Part shown: in pieces, positions 9,371-20,560 of the stretch
Layout of the letters: each line of letters starts with the position of its first letter
How positions within the stretch are numbered: the stretch's first letter is position 1
Origin: Anaeromyces robustus
Taxonomy: Eukaryota; Neocallimastigomycota; Neocallimastigomycetes; Neocallimastigales; Neocallimastigaceae
NCBI GenBank assembly: GCA_002104895.1
Contig: MCFG01000023.1
Coordinates: 142,501-190,000 of the forward strand
DNA: 47,500 bases
Direction: 5' to 3'
The notes under the pieces: model-generated
Seen by the model: the letters and a program-made list of their open reading frames with translations, nothing else
Told to the model about the DNA's origin: nothing
Databases searched by the model: none
Made by a program: the position numbers and the translations under genes

Positions 9371-9929
9371 TATAAAATATATCCTCTATTGTTAAATATA
9401 ATTTATTGATAATATATGACATCATTATTTCATTTATTGATAATATATGACATCATTATTTATTCATTTATTATAATAATTATAATAAACATTGGAAAAT
9501 AAATTAATCAAAATATTTATATTCTATTCAACTACATTTGTTATTAAGTTATTTCCTACGAGATAAATATTAATTGTATAATATTTAATATACAGTTTTT
9601 ATAATCATATTATTTAATAATATTATGTTAATAAATTCTAATTATATTTTTTATATAATATATAATATATTAATTAAATAGTTAATACTTGATATCATCA
9701 GATATTTATATTATAAGTATATTTGATTTATAACTTGAAAGAAAAAGTATAAAAGAATAAAAAAATCCTCCATAGTTTTTGAAATTCAGTCAAGTAATCA
9801 TTTATTTTACTTATAGTTATATAATAATAATTTCTAATTATCATAATTAAAAGAGTTTTATTTCAATTGCCTTATCTTATCTCACAATTTTTGGTTTTAA
9901 AAAGAAATTACTAACAAGAAAAAAAAATC
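9371..9929. other. Upstream region of the dynamin-like gene
   Basis: No gene seen. Contains a duplicated TTGATAATATATGACATCATTATTT word (9400-9465) and otherwise AT-rich DNA, ending in an A-rich leader directly before ATG 9930. The promoter is not resolvable by eye. Confidence 0.4.
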
Positions 9930-12500
9930 ATGAGTCAATTAATTAATATTCCAGCTTTATCGTTATTTTTATCCATAATCGATACATTAAATGAATCTTC
10001 CGGGCTCAATTATATGATAAACCTTCTCCGTATTGTAATCATTGGAATTCAAAGTTCGGGAAAATCCTCAGTAATTCAAAATATTTCGGACATGGAATTA
10101 CCAAGAAATGAAGGTGTAGCTACCAAAGCCCCATTGCAACTCCGCTTACGTAAATCAACTGATAGAGAATATTGTCGTATTAAGTATGGAGATGAACCTG
10201 AAGACAAATGGATAGAAATTCAATTTTTTGAAGTTAACGAATATATTCGAAAATATCAAAATCGTTTATTTAATGGTGATAATAATGCTATTTTATCCGA
10301 AAAATTAATTTGTTTAGAAGCTCATAAAAAGCATTTAAGTGATCTTACTATCATTGATTTACCAGGTATTACTCATTATAACCCAGAGACTGAACAATTA
10401 GTTAAAGAATTGGTTATTGATTATATTAAACAACCAAATACATTAGTTTTATTTGCTCATAATGCTACCATGGATTTTGTTGCTGATGAATGTCTTAAAA
10501 TAATTACAGAAATAAGTGAAAATACTCCTGAGGATGAAATCAATATCTTAGATCGAACCATTCCTTTATTAACCAAAATTGATTTGGCTACTACTGAGCA
10601 ACTCATTAAAAATGTGGAGGATTGCAAAAGATATAAATTTAAATATTCACCTATAATGATAAGAAATAGTAATAAAGGCAATGAATTAAATGATGGAGGT
10701 AATTCTAATCAAAGACGTGAAAATTATAATGAAAATAATATATACGGTAATCACAGTAACATGTACAATATAAATAATGAGAATAATAGTAACAATAATA
10801 ATGAAAACAGTAACGATAATAATAATACTATTGATCATAATAGAAAAAATATTTCAGAAGAATATCAAAATAACCGTAGAGTTCTTATTAATAAGGAACG
10901 TCAAATTGAAGAAAGTTTAATAAGAAAATATTTTAAAAATTCCACTTTAAAAAGTTTATGTTCAAGTTATCAAGGTATCAGAGGATTAACTCGATTATTA
11001 GTAGAAATTGAGACAGATTTCTTACATAATAAAAAATCAGATGTTAAAAATGAAATAAATAAATGCTTAGAATACTCTAAAGAAGAAAAGGCAACATTTC
11101 CAAAAGCTATAGACAATAAATATGACTTTATTGAAAAATTTTGTTATATTAAAAATGAATTTAATCGTTTATTGAAAATCAGTTTTGAAAATTCCAAAAA
11201 CGTATTACCAAATGAAAATGGAAAATTTGATGAAAAAGAATTTGAGTACTGCGTAGAAACTAATATCCGCTTTAAATTTGAAGAATTCAGAAAAAACTTT
11301 AATGAAAAGTTTTATAATTATTTAACCTTGGAATATTATAAAAAAATGCATTATATCTGGAATGATGACATAAAAATTGCATTTCAAAATTATTATGGTG
11401 AAAGAGTAATCTATAAAACTTTATTCAGTTGTATAGAACCATACTTTGAAAAGTTCCCTGAATTAATGGAACAAATCCAATCTATTATTTCAAAGGAAGT
11501 GGATAAAGTTTTCAATTCTATTTTTAACGAATATGTCAATGTTTTTGATAAATTTGTTACTATCTCACAACAAAAATTAACTGAAATGAAAAATAAATAC
11601 TTAGAAAATTGTAAAAAGTCTTTGAAAGAAATAAAAGAAAAAGAAACCAAAACATTATATATTGTCAATAATTATTACATAGAAATTACTAAAATGATGT
11701 GTCAAAAAATAAAACAAGAAATAAATCGTTTAGAACATACTAATATTAATGGTAATAGTGATAGTAATAATAATGAAGACAATAGTGACGATGGTACTCA
11801 AAGAATAAACGATTCTGAAGAAACATGTAGCAATGAAAATTACCAAGAGGACGATTATAATATTAATAATTTTTTTAAAGACCAATCTGAAAATTCTGAT
11901 AATGAAACCATTGAGAACCCTAATAATGAAAACTCTTCTGAAAATGTAGAAGAAAATATCAATAAAAACAATTCCTCTTATAAAAATAATGGTAGTATTA
12001 ATAATAACAGTAATCTTTACGATGATAATGAAAATTATAAAATAGATTTTAATAAAAATGACAAAGATTATGATACAAAATTTTTCTTTACATTTACTGG
12101 CCTTAATCAAAACTATTTCAATACCTTTGTACGTGATCTTTATAGTTTTAAAAAAGTACATAAAAAAATAAAATGGAATTTAATAGAAGCAATGTGTTCT
12201 GAGTACGCCTATCTCAAGTTATTTATGGATCGTATATTAGATAGTGTCTTTAAAGAAATTTATATTAATTTATTATTACCTTTTAAAGAAGGTAGTTTTA
12301 TTCAAGAATTGGATAAACTCTTTATATGTATGTCAGAAACTGAATTGTTGCAATTAATGGAAATTAATGAAGAAACTGTATCAAAACTACAAGAAATTGA
12401 AAACGTAATTCAAAAATTAGAAGAAGCTAGTAAAAATCTTGATAGTATCAACAAAAAGATAATTCATAAACCAAGTAGAAATTATTTAAAAAGTAATTAG
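9930..12500 (+). CDS. Dynamin-superfamily GTPase, Mx-like architecture
   Basis: 856 aa, intronless. The GTPase motifs are visible in order: P-loop GIQSSGKSS (39-47), switch I Thr in GVATKAP (62-68), DLPG (143-146) and TKID (215-218). The segment after the P-loop (MELPRNEGVATKAPLQLRLR) follows the Mx/dynamin pattern LPR.G..T..PL.L.L. An Asn-rich insert (about 247-312) splits the end of the GTPase domain. A helical stalk follows (about 312-610), then a second Asn/Glu-rich insert (about 615-715), then a GED-like helical C-terminus with coiled-coil character (from about 720). There is no PH domain, membrane anchor or proline-rich tail, as in Mx and some dynamin-related proteins. Such proteins assemble on membranes or particles and hydrolyse GTP. 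The dictyostelid family member is not assignable by eye; an antiviral role is speculation. Confidence 0.9.
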   Translation: MSQLINIPALSLFLSIIDTLNESSGLNYMINLLRIVIIGIQSSGKSSVIQNISDMELPRNEGVATKAPLQLRLRKSTDREYCRIKYGDEPEDKWIEIQFFEVNEYIRKYQNRLFNGDNNAILSEKLICLEAHKKHLSDLTIIDLPGITHYNPETEQLVKELVIDYIKQPNTLVLFAHNATMDFVADECLKIITEISENTPEDEINILDRTIPLLTKIDLATTEQLIKNVEDCKRYKFKYSPIMIRNSNKGNELNDGGNSNQRRENYNENNIYGNHSNMYNINNENNSNNNNENSNDNNNTIDHNRKNISEEYQNNRRVLINKERQIEESLIRKYFKNSTLKSLCSSYQGIRGLTRLLVEIETDFLHNKKSDVKNEINKCLEYSKEEKATFPKAIDNKYDFIEKFCYIKNEFNRLLKISFENSKNVLPNENGKFDEKEFEYCVETNIRFKFEEFRKNFNEKFYNYLTLEYYKKMHYIWNDDIKIAFQNYYGERVIYKTLFSCIEPYFEKFPELMEQIQSIISKEVDKVFNSIFNEYVNVFDKFVTISQQKLTEMKNKYLENCKKSLKEIKEKETKTLYIVNNYYIEITKMMCQKIKQEINRLEHTNINGNSDSNNNEDNSDDGTQRINDSEETCSNENYQEDDYNINNFFKDQSENSDNETIENPNNENSSENVEENINKNNSSYKNNGSINNNSNLYDDNENYKIDFNKNDKDYDTKFFFTFTGLNQNYFNTFVRDLYSFKKVHKKIKWNLIEAMCSEYAYLKLFMDRILDSVFKEIYINLLLPFKEGSFIQELDKLFICMSETELLQLMEINEETVSKLQEIENVIQKLEEASKNLDSINKKIIHKPSRNYLKSN

Positions 12501-12952
12501 AAGTTAATATTTTTATTATATTTTAAGCATATAAATTTTTTTTTATTTATTTTTATTTTAATTTTTTAATATATTAATATCTATTATATAGCTTTGGGTT
12601 TAATATATAATATTTCAATAATTATTAATATTATTTCTTATTTCTTTTTTATTAGCTATTTTATATATTAATAATAAAAAAAAAACTAGAATATAGACTT
12701 CTTTTTTTTTTTAATTATTACATATATATATAATAATAATTATAATTATATAAATTTATAATAAATAAAAATAAAAATATATATTAATTATATTAATTAT
12801 TACATATTATATATAATAATAATTAAATTATATAAAATTATAATAAATAAAAATAAAAATCTATATTAATTATTACATATTATATATAATAATAATTAAA
12901 TTATATAAATTTATTATTAATAAAAATAAAAATCTATATTAAATGAATAATA
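12501..12952. other. Intergenic AT-rich DNA with tandem repeat
   Basis: No gene seen. The region holds the 3' end of the GTPase transcript and then, at about 12711-12940, three imperfect units of 73-80 bp, each beginning TTAATTATTACATAT and ending in AAATAAAAATAAAAAT(C)TATAT. The large duplication copy B starts just after. Confidence 0.6.
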
Positions 12953-13808
12953 TAATGTAAAATTATAAATAATAATTAATAAAAAAAATTAACAAATATA
13001 GAAACAAAATTAATTAAAAAAAATTAATTAAAAATAAAATAAAATAAAATAAAAATAAAATAAAAATAAAATGAATTTATGAAGAAATACATAGATTTTT
13101 GTTTATAATATTATTTATATATTGGAAAATATTATTTATATTAATATTAGTTATCTTTTATTTAATTTTATTATTAAATATATTATATAATAACTAATTG
13201 TATATAATTATAGTTCATAAAAATATTAATAAGAAAATAAAATTCTTATTTTATTCTCAGAGACTGACGACTATAAAAAATAATTTAATAAAAAAAAAAA
13301 TAAACATTTCCAAAAATATTAATAATAAAATTTTTAATATTTGAGGAAATCTTAATATTAAAATCAAACTTTAAGTATTATTTTTTTTGTACGTCCTACT
13401 TTTTTGTTTTTTGTGTAACTTTTTTTATATTGATTGAATAATTAGAATTATTTGATTGGTTCTTTAAAAATTATCATTTAAAGTTTTATTATAAAAAACA
13501 AAAGTCGAACATTTTATTGAGTATTCATAATGTAAAAAAAAAAAAAAAAAAGTTTATATTAATGTTGAAGTATTAATTTTATAATAAAGAATAAATGTTT
13601 ATCTTCTCTTTTTTTTTTATTAAATGAGTATATGAAATTCTTCTTCAAAAACTTTATATTTTATATTCTTATATTATATAAAACATTTAATTAAATAAAG
13701 AAAATAAGATATAAAGATATAAAAAATTTTTATTAAACAATAATTCTATACATAAGACAAAATACATTATTTAAAAAAAAAAAAGAAAAGAAAAAATTGA
13801 AATATAGA

Positions 13809-16436
13809 ATGGAGGAGCCAAATGATAATAATAGTTTTATTGAAAAAAATTATCTAAAAGATTTATTTAAAAGAAATAATGTTAAAAGAACTTCAGAAGT
13901 TCAATGTTATTACTACTATGAAAATAATGAATGTTTTAAAGATGATTCTATATTTAAAAATTCATTAGAAAGTTGGTATAAAGAATGCACACCTTTAGTC
14001 AATTCAGATAATGATAATAATATTGAATTTAATACCAAACGAATAGTATATAAAAGTTCTAATAAGAGCCAATATTATTTTAGATGTTTATATGAATTAT
14101 GCTTTTTCGTATTTCCAAAGTTTGGTTTTAATTAAGAATTATTTCTTTCAAAAAACAGATTTTTTTAATAGAATGGACAATACTCCCGATAAAATGGAAA
14201 AAAAAATAGAAAAACACGAAAAAGATTTTTTTAATTCAATTCATATTATTAAAGTAACAGAGAATCCCAAATGTATTAATGTATTTTTGAAGAAAAATTA
14301 TAAAAATAAAAAAGAAAATTTTTACACTTATAATTTTATTATTAAAAATAATAATAAAATTACCATTTCAATTCCATTTTCACTTATAAGCTCAAAACAC
14401 CTGTTTCAGAAAAGAAAAGAGATGTCTTATATTAAAAAACTATACATAGATGGTAAATTTAGTGAACTTTTTTATTATATGAATGGAATGTTAAAAAAAG
14501 AGGGAAATGAATTAAAGTTCAGAAAATTCGTCATTTTTGGTTTAAATTTCTTTATTATGAATGCTGCTACAGAAGCTTCAATTACACCAGTTCCAAAATA
14601 TTTAATAAAAAGTAAAGAAATTAACGAAGCATCTGTTGCTCAAGAAATTCAAAAAGATCAAGAATCTTTAATTTATCCTGTATCTGATAATGCTCAATTC
14701 ATTTTAGAGCCATTAACAGAAGAAATGTTTATTAAAAATCTTATTAAACAAGCTCCAAAGCATGAACCTAAAATTATTGGTATAATAGAATTTCAATCAA
14801 ATGAAAAGTGTGTTCCCATTGGAAAATTTGTATATATCTGTAATAATAATCTTTGTATTTTAAATAATAATAATAAATGTGTAGGAAATGTTCAAATTAC
14901 GTCTGAAAAGATAGATATTAATTTACCAGATAAAGAAAAAAAAAATACCAATATAATATATTGAAAGATAGTACATTATGGGAAACTATTGATGGTGAAA
15001 AAATTAAAGTGGGTGAGATTAATAAAGATGAGGATGAATTAGATCATCTCACCATAGAAAATGAAAATTCTAGTATAAGACATTTATTAATCTCACCCAC
15101 TTTAATTTTTGATCATGTTCCAGATATGAATATTGTATGTTCGGAAAAAAAAAGAAAAAGAATAAATCCATCACAAAAAGCGAAAACCTTTAAACAATGT
15201 TTAAATTCTAGTGTGTGTAGTGTTAACAACCAGTCTTCTTCTTTAATACCAAAACATAAAGGATTTATTGGTTTGAATTATTATGATCATTCCTCTCGTA
15301 TATACATTAATAATTACCATTTCAAATTATCATTTAAAAATAATATTTCAAATGCATTCACTCCTGAATCTTCTCTAAATGAAATTATTTCAAATGTGGC
15401 TATATTAAATAATAATAAAATAAATAATGATAGTTATAGTGATTCAAACTTTTCAAATGTGGATGTATCAAGTAATAAATCAAGTAATAATATGAATGGT
15501 AATGACAATTTATATCATTCAAATACCATATGTACTGTTGTCAATCCACCTTACCCATTAACACCAAAGAATATTAATGGTTACCCTTCTCAATCAATAG
15601 TAAAAAGTATTAATTCAAATGTATTTCCGTTTGAACATTCACCAAATAAATTTTTTATAAATTCAATTATACCAAGTAATAATATTGTAATGAATGATGA
15701 AAGCAATTCAAACCTTTCAAACATAATTATACCAAGTAATAATATTGTATTGAATGATGAAAGTAATTCAAACCTTTCAAACATGATTATACCAAGTAAT
15801 AATATTGTATTGAATGATGAAAGCAATTCAAACCTTTCAAACATGGTTATACCAAGTAATAATATCGTAATAAATGATGAAAGCAATTCAAACCTTTCAA
15901 ACATGGTTATACCAAGTAATAATATTGTAATAAATGATGAAAGCAATTCAAACCTTTCAAACATGGTTATACCAAGTAATAATATTGTAATGAATGATGA
16001 AAGCAATTCAAACCTTTCAAACTTAATTATACCAAATAATAATATCGTAATGAATGATGAAAGCAATTCAAACCTTTCAAACATAATTATACCAAGTAAT
16101 AATAATATTGTAATGAATGATGAAAGCAATTCAAAACTTTCAAACATGATTATACCAAGTAATAATAATATTGTAATGAATGATGAAAGCAATTCAAACC
16201 TTTCAAACATGATTATACCAAGTAATAATAATAATATGAATAGTGAATATTATAGTACTGATTTAGAAGAAGCAGATAATTCATTCATAGAAATAACTGT
16301 AAAATGTAATGCTGGTCAAAATATTGGACTTGATAAATCTAATTTAATCATTAGTTCGGAAAAAACTTATACATTTTTGGGTGGATTAGAAGATTTAGAA
16401 AAAGCTTCAAAAGTATCTGGCTGTGTAATACAATAA
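13809..16436 (+). pseudogene. Decayed second copy of the 960-aa repeat-protein gene
   Basis: Host-gene duplicate of 4217-7099. The frame opens correctly at ATG 13809, but a stop plus a one-base slip in an A-run near 14130-14152, and a second frame change near 14940-14965, split it into three open pieces (to 14135, about 14092-14964, 14961-16436). A short insertion after about 15080 repeats the local sequence TTAATCTCACCCACTTTAAT in the opposite sense to 15002-15025. It carries nine 20-residue repeats, only one acidic unit, and then ends early: a deletion removes most of the Cthe_2159-like region, leaving NIGLDKSNLIISSEKTY and a short unrelated tail. Much of the protein is still close to copy A, so inactivation is recent. 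Introns could in principle bypass the breaks, but no good splice sites are seen. Confidence 0.8.
15671..16216 (+). repeat. Tandem repeat of copy B, nine units of 60 or 63 bp
   Basis: Units start at 15671 and then every 60 bp to 16091, where the last two become 63 bp through an extra AAT. The number of full units (nine) equals copy A, but the order of variants differs, and TTG/ATA replaces ATG in several units. Confidence 0.9.
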
Positions 16437-17342
16437 ATTGAATATTACAGAGCCATTTTAGCCAAAAATTCTAATATTGAATATGAAAAGATAGATATTT
16501 CTGATAAATACCTTAAATATTAAACAATCTAATGATAAAAACGCAAGGAACATCAACAACAACATTATAACAAAAAAAAAAAAAATACCTCTAACAACAA
16601 CAAAAACAAAAACAGAAAAATAGTAATTACTACTTTAAGAAAAGTGTGTGCAACATCATATTCTAGTCAAAATACAAAGTTAAGGTTATAAATGTTGTAT
16701 ATGCAGTTGTAGAGTTGTTTAAATTGATAGAAATGATTGTTGGGGTATAACAAATAATAATTTTGAGCAATAACAGTAATAATACTAATTTCTTGGAATT
16801 CAATATTCATGTATTTTTTATTTTAAATTATTTAATTGAATTTGTTACTACTAATTATTGATGATATAATAATATATGATGGATATAGTGTAAACTACAC
16901 CAATACATAATACATTTATTTATATAATATTTTAAAAACTTGAAAATTTTAAAAATTTTAATTGTATAAAAACTTTCATGTGTAAAAAAAAATTATATTT
17001 ATAAACTAAAATTTAACACATCATAAATATTCATATGAATTAATATTATGCTGAGAATATGAATATTTTTTAATATATATATATATATATACTTTAATTA
17101 TAAATAAAAAAAAATATTTATAATTTATTATAAAGTATCCTACTTTAAATATTTGAATTGAAGATAAATAATATTTTGTTTGATACAGAGCAAAAAAATA
17201 ATAAAAATATTCTATTTTTAATATTAATGTTATACAACTTTACTTGTCATATATTTTTAACTTTTCATTTTATGACATGTAAATTTTTTATTTTTTATTT
17301 TTTTTTTTATTTTATTTAGTTAATCTTTCAAACATTAATTAA
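16437..17342. other. Downstream flank of copy B
   Basis: No intact gene. Matches 7190-8238, including the leftover AATATTACAGAGCCATTTTAGCC stretch and the ATATGAATATT inverted words around 17025-17070. The match ends at ...CTTTCAAACATTAAT near 17338; sequence after this point is unrelated to the R-type DNA that follows copy A. Confidence 0.6.
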
Positions 17343-17810
17343 TAAAGACCCAGATTTTCTTTTATAGAAGCAGAAGTGAAAAATAAAAAATAAAATAAAT
17401 ATTATATATTCCTTATATATATATATATAAAAAGAACAACTTTTTTTTAATATTTTATATAATTAAAAAAGAAAATAATATTAAAATATTAAAATATTAA
17501 AATAAAACAAAATAATAATAATAAATAATTATAAATAATAATAATGATAATGAATTTTATTTATTACCATTTATTTATTGTTGTTTTATTATTTTTTTAT
17601 TTTATTTTATTTTTTTATTATTTTAATAATACTCTTTTAATATTTAATATAAAAAATAAAAGAAAAAAGAAAGAAAAATATAAAAATAATAGTAATTTTA
17701 TTTCAAATTTAATTCTTTTATTTATTTATTTATATATATATATATTTATTTATTTATTTATTTATATATATATATATATTTATTTATTTATTTATTTATT
17801 TATTTTGTAT

Positions 17811-17845
<35 letters not shown>

Positions 17846-18877
17846 TTTTTTCCATTGTATTATTAATTAATTTTAAAAAATATTGAGATTTGAACACAGA
17901 CAGGATGCTTTTTATTTTTTTTTTACATTTATATGATAAAATAATAAATAATTAAATATTTTTTTATTATTTACTTATTTATTTATTTACTTATTTATTA
18001 TTTATTATATAAAAAATAATAGTAGAAAGGTCAAAATATATATAGTAGAAAGGTCAAAATATATATATATATTTATATATGTATATAAAATTTTTACTTT
18101 TTACCACTCAACCTCAATCATCTTTTTTTTATTTTATAAAATAAAAATAAAAAAATGGCGGTGGTTTTTGTGGTAATATTTTTAATTATTACCCAAAGAT
18201 TATTTTTATTAAAAAATAATACCAAAAAAAAAACAAAAAAAAAAAATTAAAATGTATTAATAAATTTTACATTTTTTATCCAATCATATTTAAATATTTA
18301 ATTGATTCATCATTATGATTTGATAAAAATGTTACATTGAAAAGTTAAAAAAAAATGTATTAATCATTTATGTAAATTATCCATAAAAATATTATTTTAT
18401 TTCTATCAATAATAACATAATAATATAAATAAAATAAAAATATATATAATAATAATATTATTATTATTATTATATTATATTTGGTTATGTTAAAATATTA
18501 TTATTAAATATATTTATATTTCTATTTATATTTATATTTATTTTATATAATTAATTATTTTATTATTTAATAATTTTAAAAAATTGTACAAACATTTTTA
18601 TTTACTTAAAAACTATTTGATTTTAAATAATTAAAATGTATATAAAAAAAATGTAAAAAAAAATAAAAAGAAAAAAAAAAAAAAAATTGTATTTTATTAT
18701 TATTTATTTATTTATATGATGATAATTAAATTTTAAATTTATTATAATTTAAATAGAATATAAATAAAATTAAAAAAAAAAAATTTTTTTTTTCTTTTCT
18801 TCACAGAAGTTTTAATACATTATTTCATATAAAATAGTATTATTATTATTTTTTTTTTATTGAATAATTAACAAAAA
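17343..18877. other. Intergenic region between the duplicated zone and prolyl-tRNA synthetase
   Basis: No gene seen. Holds long TTTA and TATA arrays (17715-17850), a 23-bp word AGTAGAAAGGTCAAAATATA(TAT) repeated at 18021 and 18044, a small GC-richer patch with ACCACTCAACCTCAATCATC (18101-18121) and GGCGGTGGTTTTTGTGG (18157-18173), and an A/T-rich leader before ATG 18878. The GC-richer patch is the best candidate for promoter elements of the tRNA synthetase gene. Confidence 0.4.
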
Positions 18878-20415
18878 ATGCCACCAAAGAGTAAGTGTTT
18901 TTTATAATTATAATCTAAAGAAGAAAATAAAATAAAAATAAAAACATTACTATAAAAAAATAATAATTAAAATATTGATTTTTATTAAATTAAAATTATA
19001 AAATTCAATATATATAAAATAAAAATTTATTATAATAAAGAATTATTTATTGAATCATCGAGATAATTAATTATACTATATAATATTATATACTTTTTTT
19101 TATTTATTTTACATTAATAATAAATATATTAATCTTATATATTCTTTGTTTTATGTATTTATCATAATAAATAATAGACAACAAGAAGGAAAACAAGATG
19201 GGAGTCGAATCCAAAAAGGAAGAAGATTTCCCAAATTGGTACCGTCAAGTATGTTTTATAATTATATTATTTTTGTATAATATTTTTGTCGATAAAAAAA
19301 ATATTTAATAAAAAAAAATTAAAATAAATGGAAAAAAATAAAAATAAAAATCAATTAATAATGTGTAAATTATTTTATTATTTGTATTAATAATTTTTTT
19401 TTTTGTATATATATATATTTCAATTATATTACAATAAATATAAATTTAAATAAATAAAGGTTTTAACTCGTTCTGAAATGTTAGATTACTACGATGTTAG
19501 TGGTTGTTATATTATTCGTCCATGGGCTTACAGAATCTGGAAAGAAATTCAAAGTAATAATAATATTAATAATAATAATAATAATAATAATTTTAAAAAA
19601 AAAATAAAAACCTTTAAAATCAAATATTAAAAAAAAATACTATTAATAATAATAATCATAAATATATATAATTAATATAAATAATTTTACAAAGACTTCC
19701 TTTCTGAAGAATTCGAAAAACTTGGTGTTGAAGATACTTATTTCCCAATGTTCGTTACCAAGAAGGTCTTAGAAAGAGAAAAGGATCACGTTGAAGGTTT
19801 CGCTCCAGAAGTCGCTTGGGTTACTAAGGCGTATGTATAAATTTATATATAATAATAAGAAATAATATTTAAAAAAAAATTATATAAAAAAATTTTTTTA
19901 AATAGAACTTGATAAATATTATATTAAATATTTTAATAATACAATATATATATAAATATACTTAAATATATTATATTTTATTTTCATAATATTTAAAAAA
20001 AAATAATTTATATATATTCACAATTACACTATTATTATTACTATTTATAAATAGTGGTACTAATGATCTTGCTGAACCAATTGCTATTCGTCCAACTTCT
20101 GAAACTGTTATGTACCCAGCTTACGCTAACTGGATTAGAAGTCACAGAGATTTACCACTTCGTTTAAATCAATGGTGTAATGTTGTTCGTTGGGAATTCA
20201 AAAATCCACGTATGTATTATTTTATAATAGTATAATAGTAAAATAGTAAAATAATAATAATAATTTTTTTTAGTAATAATAGTAAGTACTATACAATAAA
20301 ATTAGCAGATTTATAGTAATATAATTAAAAATATAATAATATAAAATAAAAATGGGCAAATTAGTAAAAAAAAATTTTTTTTCCACTGTGGAAAATTATT
20401 ATTATATAACTATAA

Positions 20416-20447
<32 letters not shown>

Positions 20448-20521
20448 ATATAATTCCCTACTATTATTATTTTACATTAATTATATATTATATTAACTTA
20501 TTCTTTTTTTTTTTTAATTAA

Positions 20522-20560
<39 letters not shown>

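Larger units (their letters stand above)
12953..17342. repeat. Large duplication, copy B
   Basis: Collinear with 3278-8238 but shorter, chiefly because about 0.3 kb is missing around the 3' end of the gene and smaller pieces are lost in the flanks. AAGTCGAACATTTTATTGAG (13502-13522) and the upstream hairpin (13233-13258, one mismatch) are kept. The capsid-like fossil and R block of copy A's surroundings are not repeated here. Confidence 0.85.

Noticed and set aside
15590-16210. Matching antisense open frame in copy B
   Set aside because: Same artefact as in copy A. Its survival reflects the repeat unit having no antisense stop, not selection.
13797-16436. Three separate genes in the copy B region
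   Set aside because: Comparison with copy A shows they are consecutive pieces of a single disrupted gene.
17544-17870. A 108-codon hydrophobic protein
   Set aside because: Made of TTTA and TATA simple repeats, giving only Phe, Ile, Tyr and Leu; no real composition.
17880-17912. tRNA-like remnant on the minus strand (GAGATTTGAACAC)
   Set aside because: Only the T-loop word matches; the T-stem pairs poorly and no acceptor, anticodon or D-arm could be placed.
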